A DNA stretch of 64,000 bases from positions 62,001 to 126,000 of the forward strand of contig NZ_PKOJ01000004.1 of NCBI RefSeq assembly GCF_002860325.1, read 5' to 3'. This stretch comes from Neptunicoccus cionae (GTDB lineage Bacteria > Pseudomonadota > Alphaproteobacteria > Rhodobacterales > Rhodobacteraceae). The notes under the pieces were generated by a model. It was not told the origin of the DNA and searched no databases. It saw only the letters and a program-made list of their open reading frames with translations. Of this stretch, positions 49,092 to 57,980 are shown piece after piece. Position numbers and translations under genes: made by a program. Each line of letters begins with the position of its first letter. Position 1 is the stretch's first letter.

Positions 49092-50123
49092 TTACTTCAG
49101 GTAGCCGATGTTTTTCCATTCCGAATAGTTTTCGCGGAACGTTTGGATGCTTTCCCAAGTGGTTTTGAAATCTTCATCCGCTGCGGATTTTTCGGCGGCC
49201 ACTTCAGTCCAGGCCGTCTCGTAAGCGCTCAGAATTTCCTGAGGCCATTCATGAACGATCACACCGTTTTCAGCCTGCATTTTCGCCAGAGGCTCCAGTT
49301 GCACCGCTTCGCCTTCAGCCATCGTTTTCAGGACTTGCGCTTCGCAGGCGGTTTCGATGATGGCGCGTTCCTGATCGCTCAGGTCGTTCCAAGTATCCAG
49401 ATTGATAATCACGCTCAGGAAGCTGGTTTGCTGATGCCAGCCCGGGAAATAATAATGTTTGGCGTGGTCGTACATGCCAACCATATTATCAAGGAAAGGG
49501 AAGCCGAGTTCCGCACTGTCAATCGCGCCGGTGTTCAGTGCAGACATCGTGTCGGCCAGCCCCATGGACTGAGCCTCTACGCCAAGCTTGCCCATCACAG
49601 ACGCACCCAGACCGAAGAACCGCATCTTCTTGCCCTTCAAATCGTCCAGCGTTTTGATTTCATCGCGGAACCAGCCAGAAGCTTCGGGCACCAGCGTGGA
49701 GCAATGCAACGTCTTGATGTTGTATTTCGCTTCAGTGATCTCGGCCCAAGTTTCCTGACCGCCGCCATAGTACCACCATGCTGCATATTCCTTGATGTCA
49801 GGACCAAACGGAAATGTCGTGAACAGGGGCGCAGAGGGCACCACGCCTTCGGCAAAACCGATTGAATACCATGAACTTTCCACAGCACCCGTTGAAACGG
49901 AATCCCAAACCTCGCCGGTAGAGACGATCTCACCCGGTGCCTTTACGTCGAACTTGATACCACCGGCAGTAAGCGTATCGACCCGTTTGGAAATATCCCA
50001 AGCCGGCTTTCCCAACAGTGGCAGGGATTCCGGAAAAATCGATTGCATTTCGATATCCTTTGCCCCTGCCGTTCCGGCCAGAAGTGCGGCAGCACAGGCT
50101 GCCATTGTAAAGTTGCGTTTCAT
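49092..50123 (-). CDS. dctP: TRAP transporter substrate-binding protein, TakP-like (2-oxoacid type)
   Basis: The 343-residue periplasmic protein has a Sec signal (cleavage near AGA/KDI) and sequence landmarks of the TakP group: APGEIVSTGEVWDSVSTGAVES, PFGPDIKEYAAWWYYGGGQE, GWFRDEIKTLDDLKGKKMRFFGLG and GAIDSAELGFPFLDN (each read in parts). Members bind 2-oxo monocarboxylates such as pyruvate with a cation. The neighbouring thiamine-diphosphate enzymes, which act on 2-oxoacids, fit that ligand class. ATG 50123 has GGAGG upstream. Confidence 0.88.
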   Translation of the reverse strand: MKRNFTMAACAAALLAGTAGAKDIEMQSIFPESLPLLGKPAWDISKRVDTLTAGGIKFDVKAPGEIVSTGEVWDSVSTGAVESSWYSIGFAEGVVPSAPLFTTFPFGPDIKEYAAWWYYGGGQETWAEITEAKYNIKTLHCSTLVPEASGWFRDEIKTLDDLKGKKMRFFGLGASVMGKLGVEAQSMGLADTMSALNTGAIDSAELGFPFLDNMVGMYDHAKHYYFPGWHQQTSFLSVIINLDTWNDLSDQERAIIETACEAQVLKTMAEGEAVQLEPLAKMQAENGVIVHEWPQEILSAYETAWTEVAAEKSAADEDFKTTWESIQTFRENYSEWKNIGYLK

Positions 50124-50168
50124 ATTGATCTCCTCCCAATCAAATAAAGTTTGTAAATCTGTCGTGTA

Positions 50169-51905
50169 TCAGGCCACACGGTCGCCTTTCTTCACTTGCA
50201 CCGTCCGGTTATCCACTGCGGGCAGCATCTTTGCCGGATCGCGCGTGACCATCACGTCAATAACGCTCGGTCGGTCTTTTTCCGCAAAAGCCGCCTTCAG
50301 CGCATCCGCGATCTCTGCCGGGTCCTCCACCCGAATGCCGTGACAGCCCATCGCATCTGCCAGTTTTGCATAGTTCGTTTCCGCCAGATCGGAGCTTTGG
50401 TAATTCCCTTCCCCGTACATCAAATGTTGCAGCGCCTTCACGTATCCGGACGCAGCGTTGTTTACGACGATCACCGTAACGCCCAGTTTCATCCGCCGCG
50501 CTGTCTCAAGCTCTCCGAGTACCATGTTAAAGCCGCCATCGCCGGTCAACCCCACAACCACAGCATCGCGGTTGGCAAGCTGGGCGCCCATTGCGCCGGG
50601 CAACCCGTACCCGATAGAGGCAAAGCCGCGATCCGGCACAAAGGTGCGCCGCGCTTTTTTGGAGTTGAACAGCAAGCCGCCCCAGTGCGCCGCAAAACCG
50701 CCATCTGCAATCAGGTGGCCGTCTTCGGGCAGGTGGGTGTTCAGCTCGGTGATCAGACGCGCCATGTTGATCGGGGTTTCTTCGGAATACAGCCGCTCTG
50801 CCGCGACTTCATCATGCCAGACCTGCATTTTGGCCGGAATTTCCGCCAGATAATCCACCCGCGCCTTGCGCTGGTCCGTGGCCCGATCCGCAAGAGCATC
50901 ACACAGATCGTTCAACCCCTCCCGCGCATCCCCCCAAAGCTTGACCGTCGGTTGATAGGTGCGGCCCATTTCCTCGGCCACATTGTCCAGATGGATCACC
51001 GTCTGGCCTGCTGTGGGAATGGTAAACCGCTTGGTCGCGATTTCGCCCAGCTTGCAGCCTGCCACGATGATGCAATCCGAAGCGGCGATCAGATCGTTTG
51101 CGATCCGGTCATAGCGTCCGAACAGTCCGGCGGATAAATCAGAGGTGCAGGCAATCGCGCCTTTACCGCTCATGGTGTGGGCGACGGGGATGGCGTTTTC
51201 CTCGGCAAAGCGGGTGACGGCCCCGGTTGCCTGAGAAATATGGATGCCCCCGCCGCACAACAGGATAGGGCGTTTGGCAGCGGCGATTAGGCCTGCTGCT
51301 TTAGCCAGCGGTTCAGCCGCAGGGCGACAGCGGATGGCAGGGGCGGATTCATGGGCGGGGTCAACTGCAAAGTCCGACTCCTCGAACCCGTAAAGCCCGT
51401 GGGCGATGTCTTCGGGCACATCCACAATCACCGGACCCGGACGCCCCGAGGTGGCAACCTCAAAGGCGCGGCGCATGATTTCGGGGATGCGCTGGATCGC
51501 CTCGACCCGCAACAGTTCCTTACAGGCAGGGCGCAGGATGGACACCTGATCGGTTTCCTGCGTCATGTTCTTGCCAGCGTGATCCCGCTGTGCATCGCCA
51601 ATGATCGCAACCATCGGGCTGCCCGCGTTCAGTGCCTCTACCAGTCCGGTGACAAGGTTTGTCGCCCCCGGCCCCAGTGTAGCATCCACCAGACCGACGC
51701 GCCCCGAAACCTTGGCATAGGCATCTGCGGCAAACACCGCACAGCGTTCGTCGTTGATCAGATTGTGGTCCAGCCCAAGACGCCGCGCTGCATCGTAAAA
51801 CGGCAGCAACTGGAATCCACCCATGCCAAACATCGGTCCTGCGTTATGAGCCAGCAGCATCCGGACGAGCGCCTCGCCCCCTGTCATTTCATTGGTATTA
51901 CTCAT
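50169..51905 (-). CDS. Thiamine-diphosphate-dependent enzyme of the acetolactate synthase family
   Basis: The 578-residue protein has all three domains of the POX/acetolactate synthase family. The cofactor-activating Glu is Glu53 (INDERC), and the cofactor motif runs GDGGFNM (455-461) to NN (482-483). It is not a clear match to catalytic acetolactate synthase; it may decarboxylate or ligate a 2-oxoacid. The start overlaps the E1 beta stop by four bases. Its TRAP neighbour likely supplies the substrate. Confidence 0.88.
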   Translation of the reverse strand: MSNTNEMTGGEALVRMLLAHNAGPMFGMGGFQLLPFYDAARRLGLDHNLINDERCAVFAADAYAKVSGRVGLVDATLGPGATNLVTGLVEALNAGSPMVAIIGDAQRDHAGKNMTQETDQVSILRPACKELLRVEAIQRIPEIMRRAFEVATSGRPGPVIVDVPEDIAHGLYGFEESDFAVDPAHESAPAIRCRPAAEPLAKAAGLIAAAKRPILLCGGGIHISQATGAVTRFAEENAIPVAHTMSGKGAIACTSDLSAGLFGRYDRIANDLIAASDCIIVAGCKLGEIATKRFTIPTAGQTVIHLDNVAEEMGRTYQPTVKLWGDAREGLNDLCDALADRATDQRKARVDYLAEIPAKMQVWHDEVAAERLYSEETPINMARLITELNTHLPEDGHLIADGGFAAHWGGLLFNSKKARRTFVPDRGFASIGYGLPGAMGAQLANRDAVVVGLTGDGGFNMVLGELETARRMKLGVTVIVVNNAASGYVKALQHLMYGEGNYQSSDLAETNYAKLADAMGCHGIRVEDPAEIADALKAAFAEKDRPSVIDVMVTRDPAKMLPAVDNRTVQVKKGDRVA

Positions 51906-52876
51906 GCGGGTTCATTCTCCATCATGTCTTGCGCGGCTTTTGCAATCATCGGTGCAGTGACCCGCATTTGATCTTCAAGGTTTGGTGCATAGGCGATCAG
52001 CCCGCGCGGGCTGCCCAGACGTTTGGGCAGGGTTTTCATCGGGATATTCTGGGCCACGGTCGCCACCACTTCGGCCCCGAAGCCAGCGACAGAAACCGCT
52101 TCATGTGCCACCAGCAGACGACCCGTCTTGCGCACGCTGTCAAACACCGCCGCCTTGTCCCAAGGCCAGAGGCTGCGCAGGTCGATCACCTCGGCCTCTA
52201 CTCCCTGACGGGCCAGCGTATCGGCTGCCTCGACACACAGGTTCGCGGTGTGGGACCATGAAACGAGCGTCACATGTTGGCCGGAACGGCGCAGGGCTGC
52301 CTTGCCGAACTCCACAGCCTTTGTGGTATCCACCTCGCCTTCGTGCGCCCAGATATTCTTGTGTTCCAGATAGACCACCGGATCATCACAGGCGATGGCG
52401 GCTTTCATCATGGAATAATTGTCCTGCGGTGTCGCCGGACAGCAAACAACCAGCCCCGGAATATGGGCATACCAGCTTTCAAGCGATTGGGAATGTTGCG
52501 CCGCAGAGGACCGCCACATCCCCATAGGCTTGCGGATCACCATGGGCGCACGGCTTTGACCGCCGAACATGAACCGCGCCTTGGCGATCTGGTTCACCAG
52601 CTCGTCCGTAGCACAGAGCGCGAAATCGGCAAAGCGCATTTCCACGATCGGGCGGGTGCCCGCCATTGCCGCACCAAAAGCCGCACCCATAATCGCCGCC
52701 TCGGAGATTGGCGCATCGGATATCCGCTGCGGCCCGAATTCTTCCACCAGTCCGGTGTATTGTTTGAACACACCGCCACGGCCCAGATCCTCGCCCACGC
52801 ACCAGACAGTTGGATCGTCCCGCATCGCTTCGGCCACGGCCAATTTCGCGGCATCGGCATAACTCATCACAGCCAT
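51902..52876 (-). CDS. 2-oxoacid dehydrogenase E1 component, beta subunit
   Basis: The 324-residue protein has the transketolase-type pyrimidine and C-terminal domains: GEDLGRGGVFKQYTGLVEEFGPQRISDAPISEAAIMGAAFGAA (read in parts) and LVAHEAVSVAGFGAEV. It forms an alpha2beta2 E1 with the next gene. Unlike complete complexes, no E2 or E3 gene is nearby. It shares one base with the alpha gene stop. Confidence 0.92.
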   Translation of the reverse strand: MAVMSYADAAKLAVAEAMRDDPTVWCVGEDLGRGGVFKQYTGLVEEFGPQRISDAPISEAAIMGAAFGAAMAGTRPIVEMRFADFALCATDELVNQIAKARFMFGGQSRAPMVIRKPMGMWRSSAAQHSQSLESWYAHIPGLVVCCPATPQDNYSMMKAAIACDDPVVYLEHKNIWAHEGEVDTTKAVEFGKAALRRSGQHVTLVSWSHTANLCVEAADTLARQGVEAEVIDLRSLWPWDKAAVFDSVRKTGRLLVAHEAVSVAGFGAEVVATVAQNIPMKTLPKRLGSPRGLIAYAPNLEDQMRVTAPMIAKAAQDMMENEPA

Positions 52877-53871
52877 CAGAACGCCTCCTGCAGGGGGGAA
52901 CCGATGTCCTGCACATCGGCAAAGGCTGTTTCATCCGCAGGCCAAGGCGCATCCCGCGCTGCATCAAGGGCGCGATCCATTTCCGCTCGGGCTTCCTGTG
53001 CCAGCCCGTCCAATTCGTCCGTTGAAACGCCCGTTTCACTAAGCGTTTCGCGTAGGCGGGCAATCGGACAGGTGGTGGCTTTCATCCGCTCTGCCTCTCC
53101 TTCGGGTCGGTAAGTGGCGGGGTCGAAATAGGTATGGCCGCTGATCCGGTAGGTCTTGGCCATAAGAAATTCCGGCGTTCCGGTTTCGCGGATACGCGCT
53201 GTGATCTCTGCTGCTGTTGCGGCCAGCGCGGTCACGTCATTACCATCCGCTTCGGTGGTGCGCAGGCCAAGCGCACGGGCGCGGTCTGCAATGTTGCCAG
53301 AGGTCATATCACTGGTCAGAGTGGATGCGGAGTACTGGTTATCCTCACAGACAAACAGGATCGGCAGTTGGAACACCCCCGCCCAGTTCACGCCTTCCAG
53401 AAACGGCCCCCGATTAGAGGCCCCGTCCCCGAAGAAGCAGACCACGATCTGATCCCCGCCAAGCAGTTTGATCCCGTGGGCCGCCCCCGCCGCGATGGTG
53501 ATATTGGCGCCGACCACACCGTTTGCGCCCAGCATCCGCACCCCGAAATCCGCGATATGCATGGAACCGCCCTTGCCGCCACAACAGCCGCCTTCACGGC
53601 CCAGCAGTTCCTTCATCATCGCATCTGCCTGCGCACCTTTGGCCAGCGTATGGCCGTGGCCGCGGTGGGTGGACAGGATGTAATCGTCGCGCCGCAGGTT
53701 TTCGATAATCCCTGTCGCCACCGCCTCTTGTCCGATGGACAGATGGATCGCCCCAAGTACCAGTTCCTCGTCTATTGCAGCGCGGCGGGCGGTTTCCTCA
53801 AAGGCGCGTATGCGCTCCATCATGTGCAGACGCCGCAGCCCTGCGTCCTGATCGAAATTTGACAGGTTCAA
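52876..53871 (-). CDS. 2-oxoacid dehydrogenase E1 component, alpha subunit
   Basis: The 331-residue alpha subunit resembles AcoA/PdhA, with HRGHGHTLAKGA, GGCCGGKGGSMHIADF and the cofactor motif FFGDGASNRGPFLEGVNWAGV ending in EDNQYS. It decarboxylates a 2-oxoacid (or cleaves acetoin in AcoAB types) with thiamine diphosphate. The start overlaps the IclR stop by four bases, so the regulator is the first gene of the operon. Confidence 0.92.
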   Translation of the reverse strand: MNLSNFDQDAGLRRLHMMERIRAFEETARRAAIDEELVLGAIHLSIGQEAVATGIIENLRRDDYILSTHRGHGHTLAKGAQADAMMKELLGREGGCCGGKGGSMHIADFGVRMLGANGVVGANITIAAGAAHGIKLLGGDQIVVCFFGDGASNRGPFLEGVNWAGVFQLPILFVCEDNQYSASTLTSDMTSGNIADRARALGLRTTEADGNDVTALAATAAEITARIRETGTPEFLMAKTYRISGHTYFDPATYRPEGEAERMKATTCPIARLRETLSETGVSTDELDGLAQEARAEMDRALDAARDAPWPADETAFADVQDIGSPLQEAF

Positions 53872-54647
53872 AATAACCCCTCCTGATCCAATATCGTAAA
53901 TTTATCGGACAACACCTCTACCTCGCGGCGCAGCAACGGGATCAATTCCCCCTCAATACGCGCCGTGCTCATCCGTTCGTTAATTGCGCCGATGCCAAAT
54001 GCCGCACAAATCCGCCCGCTTTTGGTAACAATCGGCAGGCCGACCGCGCTCATGCCCGGGACCGGAATGGACGGGTTCAGCGCATAGCCTCTGGTGTGGA
54101 AATCTTCAGCAAGCTGTTCGGCTTTTTCAGGTGTGTAATTGTACTCTGCCATCCAGGCCACATTGGCCCGAGCTGCTGCGCGGCGTTTGGGTTTGTCTGT
54201 CACCGCATAAAGCGCCTGACCCGATGCACCGACCCCGAGGGGAACGCGGCTGCCTGCGTCCAGTGTCAGGACGCGGATCGGAAATGCACCCAACTCGCGG
54301 CATACACAGATGGAGGCGGCACCTTCAGGGGCGGACAAGAACACCGTGTCCTCACAGGCATCGGCAATGCGGCGCATGCTGCGTTTGGCCAGTGCCGCCA
54401 GATCGGACCGGTTTGCCATCCGCGCCAGTGACGCCAGCGCATGGCCAAGGTGATATTTCCGCGTGTCGGGATCCTGATAGACGTAGTTGACCGCCTGAAG
54501 CGATGCGAGCACGCGGTGCGTGGTGGTTTTAGTGAATTCGGTCTGCGCCATAATTTCGGTCAGGCTCGCCCCGAGTGGCTGGGACGCCAAAGCACCAAGC
54601 ACATTTCGTGCACGCGCAATCGAGCCTACCGGCGCTTCCGTTGTCAC
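53868..54647 (-). CDS. IclR family transcriptional regulator of the 2-oxoacid operon
   Basis: This 259-residue regulator has the IclR winged helix (LTEIMAQTEFTKTTTHRVLASLQAVNYV, read in parts, residues about 28-56) and a GAF-like effector domain with GVGASGQALYA and the C-terminal SAVGLPIV. It heads the operon that encodes the E1 pair, ThDP enzyme and TRAP importer and is divergent from the duplicated-domain gene, so it may control both. Confidence 0.93.
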   Translation of the reverse strand: MTTEAPVGSIARARNVLGALASQPLGASLTEIMAQTEFTKTTTHRVLASLQAVNYVYQDPDTRKYHLGHALASLARMANRSDLAALAKRSMRRIADACEDTVFLSAPEGAASICVCRELGAFPIRVLTLDAGSRVPLGVGASGQALYAVTDKPKRRAAARANVAWMAEYNYTPEKAEQLAEDFHTRGYALNPSIPVPGMSAVGLPIVTKSGRICAAFGIGAINERMSTARIEGELIPLLRREVEVLSDKFTILDQEGLF

Positions 54648-54663
54648 TTTAAATCCTCCCTCA

Positions 54664-54700
54664 TTCCTTTTATCGGAACGTTTATTTTGATAGTAGGAAC
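54664..54700. promoter_or_regulatory. Possible IclR operator between divergent genes
   Basis: TTCC-N7-GGAA at 54664-54678 is an IclR-like dyad. GGAAC occurs twice in direct orientation (54675-54679 and 54696-54700), 21 bases apart, about two helical turns. The 92-base gap must hold both promoters. Confidence 0.45.
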
Positions 54701-54739
54701 ATATTGCGGGCAGCTGTCAAACAAAATATCGTTAACGGC

Positions 54740-55531
54740 ATGACTTCAGAGCTTCGATTCTATGACTCGATCACCGATGCGGATGCTGATGCGCGGGGGC
54801 ATATCGGGATCAGCGGTTCGCACGGCGGACTGTTTGCCGCCGCTTGCGCATCCCGTGCTGGGTTGCGGGCTGTTGTGCTGAATGATGCGGGTATCGGCCT
54901 GCATGACGCAGGTATTGCAGGGGTGCGGGCGCTGGCGGATCAGGGTATGGCAGCCTGTGCCGTAGACTGTATGAGCGCGGAAATCGGAGCGGCGCGGGAC
55001 AGTTTCGAAAATGGTATAGTTTCTTATGCCAATCCACTTGCAATGAGTCTGGGGGTACACACCGGACAGTCGGTGAATGACGCTGCTACATTACTCGCCC
55101 AAGCGCCGGAGCCTACGGGAGTTATGGCCGCTGTTCCCGAATCAAGAAACCTAATCAAGGTCGGAGATTTGGAGGTTTTGAGCGTTGATTCCGCCTCTCT
55201 GATCACGCCAGAGGATGCAAGCCGCATCATCGTCACAGGATCACACGGCGGGTTGATCGGGGGTAATCCGGCGCGGGCCTGCAAAGCTGCCGCACGGTTC
55301 GTCAGCTTTTCGGACGCAGGAATCGGTAAGAACGACATCGGGCTGTCCCGCCTGCCAGCACTCGACATAAGGGGCATTGCAGCAGTGACACTTGATCGCA
55401 AGACTTGCGAGATTGGCAACAGTGCTTCCGCGCTGAAAACCGGAATTGTAAGCGCCACCAACCGCACGGCAGAGGCCCTTGGAATAAAGCGCGGGATGCC
55501 CCTGATTGACGCGATCCATCTGTTAGCCTAA
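54740..55531 (+). CDS. Unrecognised protein made of two tandem copies of one domain
   Basis: I do not recognise this 263-residue family. It is an internal duplication: GSHGG at 26-30 and 167-171, DAGIG at 49-53 and 192-196, EIG at 81-83 and 224-226, GIVS at 92-95 and 235-238, and Asn at 98 and 241, with a constant offset of 141-143 residues. The conserved GSHGG and DAGIG suggest a ligand or metal site in each half. No signal or membrane segment is seen. ATG 54740 lacks a ribosome site; a TTG at 54704 with AGGA upstream is an alternative start. It is divergent from the IclR gene and its stop overlaps the convergent hpaI stop. Confidence 0.75.
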   Translation: MTSELRFYDSITDADADARGHIGISGSHGGLFAAACASRAGLRAVVLNDAGIGLHDAGIAGVRALADQGMAACAVDCMSAEIGAARDSFENGIVSYANPLAMSLGVHTGQSVNDAATLLAQAPEPTGVMAAVPESRNLIKVGDLEVLSVDSASLITPEDASRIIVTGSHGGLIGGNPARACKAAARFVSFSDAGIGKNDIGLSRLPALDIRGIAAVTLDRKTCEIGNSASALKTGIVSATNRTAEALGIKRGMPLIDAIHLLA

Positions 55532-56307
55532 CCGTCCCGCAGATTAGCTCCGGCTTGCGCACTTGCCCGCATGTTCCGCGCAAACAGGGTCACGTCTATT
55601 TCGGTCGCGATAAAGGTAGCGCCCAGATCACGGCATTGCTGCTGCAACTCTTTATCCAGTGTCAGGATGCCGGCGGCCTTACCGCTCGCCACGATCCGTT
55701 CCATCGCATCCAGCACAGCCGCTTTCACAGCTGGCGCACCGGCCTGCCCGATATACCCCATATCCGCTGCCAAATCGGACGGGCCGATGAACACGCCGTC
55801 CAGTCCCTCAACCGCCAGAATATCATCCAGCGCCTCCATGCCTTTCTGGTTCTCTACCTGTGCGAGCAGGCAAATTTCATCCCGCGCAGTGGTCAGATAA
55901 TCCGCAATCCCCGAAAAATCCGAGGCACGGGCCAGTGCGGAACCCACCCCGCGCAGCCCGTGGGGCGGATAGGTCACAGCGGCCACAAGTTCGCGCGCCT
56001 GCTCCGCCGTTTCCACCATCGGGACCAGCAAGCTTTGTGCGCCCGCGTCCAGAAGCTGCTTGATCATCCAGACCTCACCAATGGGCGGGCGGACGACCGG
56101 ATGGGCGGGCCGCCCGGCAATCACCTGCAACTGCGCCACAATAGAGCGCAGGTCGTTTGGCGCATGTTCCCCGTCTATCAAAAGCCAGTCAAACCCCGCC
56201 CCTGCGCTGATCTCGGCAATATAAGGGTCGGCCAGACCGAGCCAGCAACCGACTTGCGGTTTGCCGTCTTTCAGGGCTTGTTTAAACCTATTCGTTGGGG
56301 CTGGCAT
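55528..56307 (-). CDS. hpaI: 4-hydroxy-2-oxoheptanedioate aldolase
   Basis: HpaI splits 4-hydroxy-2-oxoheptanedioate into pyruvate and succinic semialdehyde, the final step of homoprotocatechuate breakdown. The 259-residue class II aldolase has IDGEHAPND, the catalytic Arg/metal set in [12 protein letters not shown] and [12 protein letters not shown]. It is the last gene of the hpa operon. Its stop codon (TAG) overlaps the stop (TAA) of the opposite gene. Confidence 0.92.
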   Translation of the reverse strand: MPAPTNRFKQALKDGKPQVGCWLGLADPYIAEISAGAGFDWLLIDGEHAPNDLRSIVAQLQVIAGRPAHPVVRPPIGEVWMIKQLLDAGAQSLLVPMVETAEQARELVAAVTYPPHGLRGVGSALARASDFSGIADYLTTARDEICLLAQVENQKGMEALDDILAVEGLDGVFIGPSDLAADMGYIGQAGAPAVKAAVLDAMERIVASGKAAGILTLDKELQQQCRDLGATFIATEIDVTLFARNMRASAQAGANLRDG

Positions 56308-56317
56308 GGATCATTTC

Positions 56318-57118
56318 CTATTCGAATGAGATGCTGACAGAGCCGAATCCGGCGAAATCGGCTGTTATCTTAGACCCTGACGGGCATTCAACAGGCCGGA
56401 TAAAACTGCCTGACAGGATGATCTGGCCCGGCTCAAGACTTTGCCCGTATTGCGCCATGCGGCGGGCCAGCCAGACAACGCTTTCTACCGGGTCGTTAAG
56501 AACCCCTGCGCCAAGCCCTGTTTCCTCTACCTCTGCATTGCGTGAAGTGATCGCCCCGACCCAGCGCAAATCAAAGGCGTCCACCTTGTGGCGCTGCGCC
56601 CCGAGCACAACACCCGCGTTGGCGGCGTTGTCGCTGATGGTATCAAATACCTTTCGGGTCTGTCCTGTTTCAGGGTCCGCCCGCAGGATGCGCGTATCAA
56701 GGATTTCAAGCGCAGGGGCAACATAATCAGTTGCCGCCAGCACGTCGGCTCGGGTCACATCTGCACCACCGATTGCGGTGTTCAAAACAAAGGCGATTTC
56801 CGTTTCGATACGGGGCTGGATAAACCGGCCCTTAGGCACTGTTGCGCCGTCCGCAAAAACCATATCGTCAAACAGAATTCCGCTGTCGGGAATGTCGATG
56901 TTCAACGCGGATTGCATCGCTTTCGATGTCAGTCCGATTTTCCACCCGACAACCGAACGCCCCTGTTCCAGCTTGGCCCGATAAATCGCGCTCTGGATGG
57001 CATAGGCGTCGTCCATTCCCATTTCGGGAAAGGCTTTGGTCAGCAGGCCAATCTGTTTACCTGTCGCTTCGGCCTGCAAAAGGTCGGCCGCGGCCTGTGC
57101 GTGATCTTCGGGGGTCAT
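56318..57118 (-). CDS. hpaH: 2-oxo-hept-4-ene-1,7-dioate hydratase
   Basis: HpaH adds water to 2-oxo-hept-4-ene-1,7-dioate. The 266-residue protein belongs to the FAH-fold hydratase/decarboxylase group: GWKIGLTSKAMQ, PRIETEIAFVL and the late ILSGSFIRPVEC. The metal-binding Glu pair sits in IETEIAF. It overlaps the FAH-family gene by four bases. Confidence 0.92.
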   Translation of the reverse strand: MTPEDHAQAAADLLQAEATGKQIGLLTKAFPEMGMDDAYAIQSAIYRAKLEQGRSVVGWKIGLTSKAMQSALNIDIPDSGILFDDMVFADGATVPKGRFIQPRIETEIAFVLNTAIGGADVTRADVLAATDYVAPALEILDTRILRADPETGQTRKVFDTISDNAANAGVVLGAQRHKVDAFDLRWVGAITSRNAEVEETGLGAGVLNDPVESVVWLARRMAQYGQSLEPGQIILSGSFIRPVECPSGSKITADFAGFGSVSISFE

Positions 57119-57969
57119 ACCACTTCGTCCTCAATCGTGTTGCGCAGGGTTCCGATGGTGTTCACCTCCACCTCTACCACATCGCCGGGTTTCAGGAATT
57201 GCGGCGGGTCGAGCCGTGCGCCTGATCCAGTCGGCGTTCCGGTGACGATAATATCGCCGGGCTGCAAGGTCATGAAGGTCGAGATATATTCGATCTCGCG
57301 CCGGATCGGGTGCATCATGCGGGACAGCACATCGTCCTGTCTGACCTCTCCGTTGACGCGGGTGACGATGCGGGCGTCATCCAGTTGTGCGGCATCGGCA
57401 AACGGCACGATCCACGGTCCGATAGCGCCGGAATTGTCCCAGTTCTTGCCTTGGGTCACATTGAACTTCGCATGGCGCACCCAGTCACGGATGGTGCCTT
57501 CGTTACAGATGGTGAGGGCTGCGATATGGTCGTAGGCATCGGCCTGCGCGATCCGGCGACCGCCCTTGCCGATGACAATGGCGACTTCGCCTTCGTAATC
57601 AAGTTGCGGGCTTTCGGGCGGGCGGATCAGCGGGCGGTTGTGGCCTGTGAAACCGCTGGCAAAGCGGGGAAACAGCGACATGTATTTCGGCTGCTCGGAC
57701 CCGTCTTTATATTCCGCGTTCCGGTCGGGGAAGTTCACCCCGACACAGAGGATACGCGGCGCATTGGGCAGCACCATTTCGAACTGGTAATCGGTATGGG
57801 TCGCCGTTGTTCCTTCGGCAGCAGCGGCTAGCTGATCCAGCCCGTTCGCTTTCACCGCATCAAGCAGGGTCGGCCAGTCAGGGAAAGACCCGTTTAGCGG
57901 GATCATGCCGTCGTCCGTGACCGCACCGTAATATGTCCCGCCATCGGCAGAGTAGGTTGCAAAACGCAT
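57115..57969 (-). CDS. hpaG: Fumarylacetoacetate hydrolase-family protein (HpaG-type decarboxylase/isomerase)
   Basis: In the pathway HpaG decarboxylates 5-oxopent-3-ene-1,2,5-tricarboxylate and isomerises the product. This 284-residue protein is one FAH domain, with LDYEGEVAIVIGKGG, TICNEGTIRDW and the TPTGSGA end; E. coli HpaG has two fused domains. Only one FAH decarboxylase/isomerase is encoded here, so it must do both steps or a second copy is elsewhere. ATG 57969 gives a standard N-terminus; a longer frame starts within hpaD. Confidence 0.85.
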   Translation of the reverse strand: MRFATYSADGGTYYGAVTDDGMIPLNGSFPDWPTLLDAVKANGLDQLAAAAEGTTATHTDYQFEMVLPNAPRILCVGVNFPDRNAEYKDGSEQPKYMSLFPRFASGFTGHNRPLIRPPESPQLDYEGEVAIVIGKGGRRIAQADAYDHIAALTICNEGTIRDWVRHAKFNVTQGKNWDNSGAIGPWIVPFADAAQLDDARIVTRVNGEVRQDDVLSRMMHPIRREIEYISTFMTLQPGDIIVTGTPTGSGARLDPPQFLKPGDVVEVEVNTIGTLRNTIEDEVV

Positions 57970-57980
57970 GATGTTATTCC

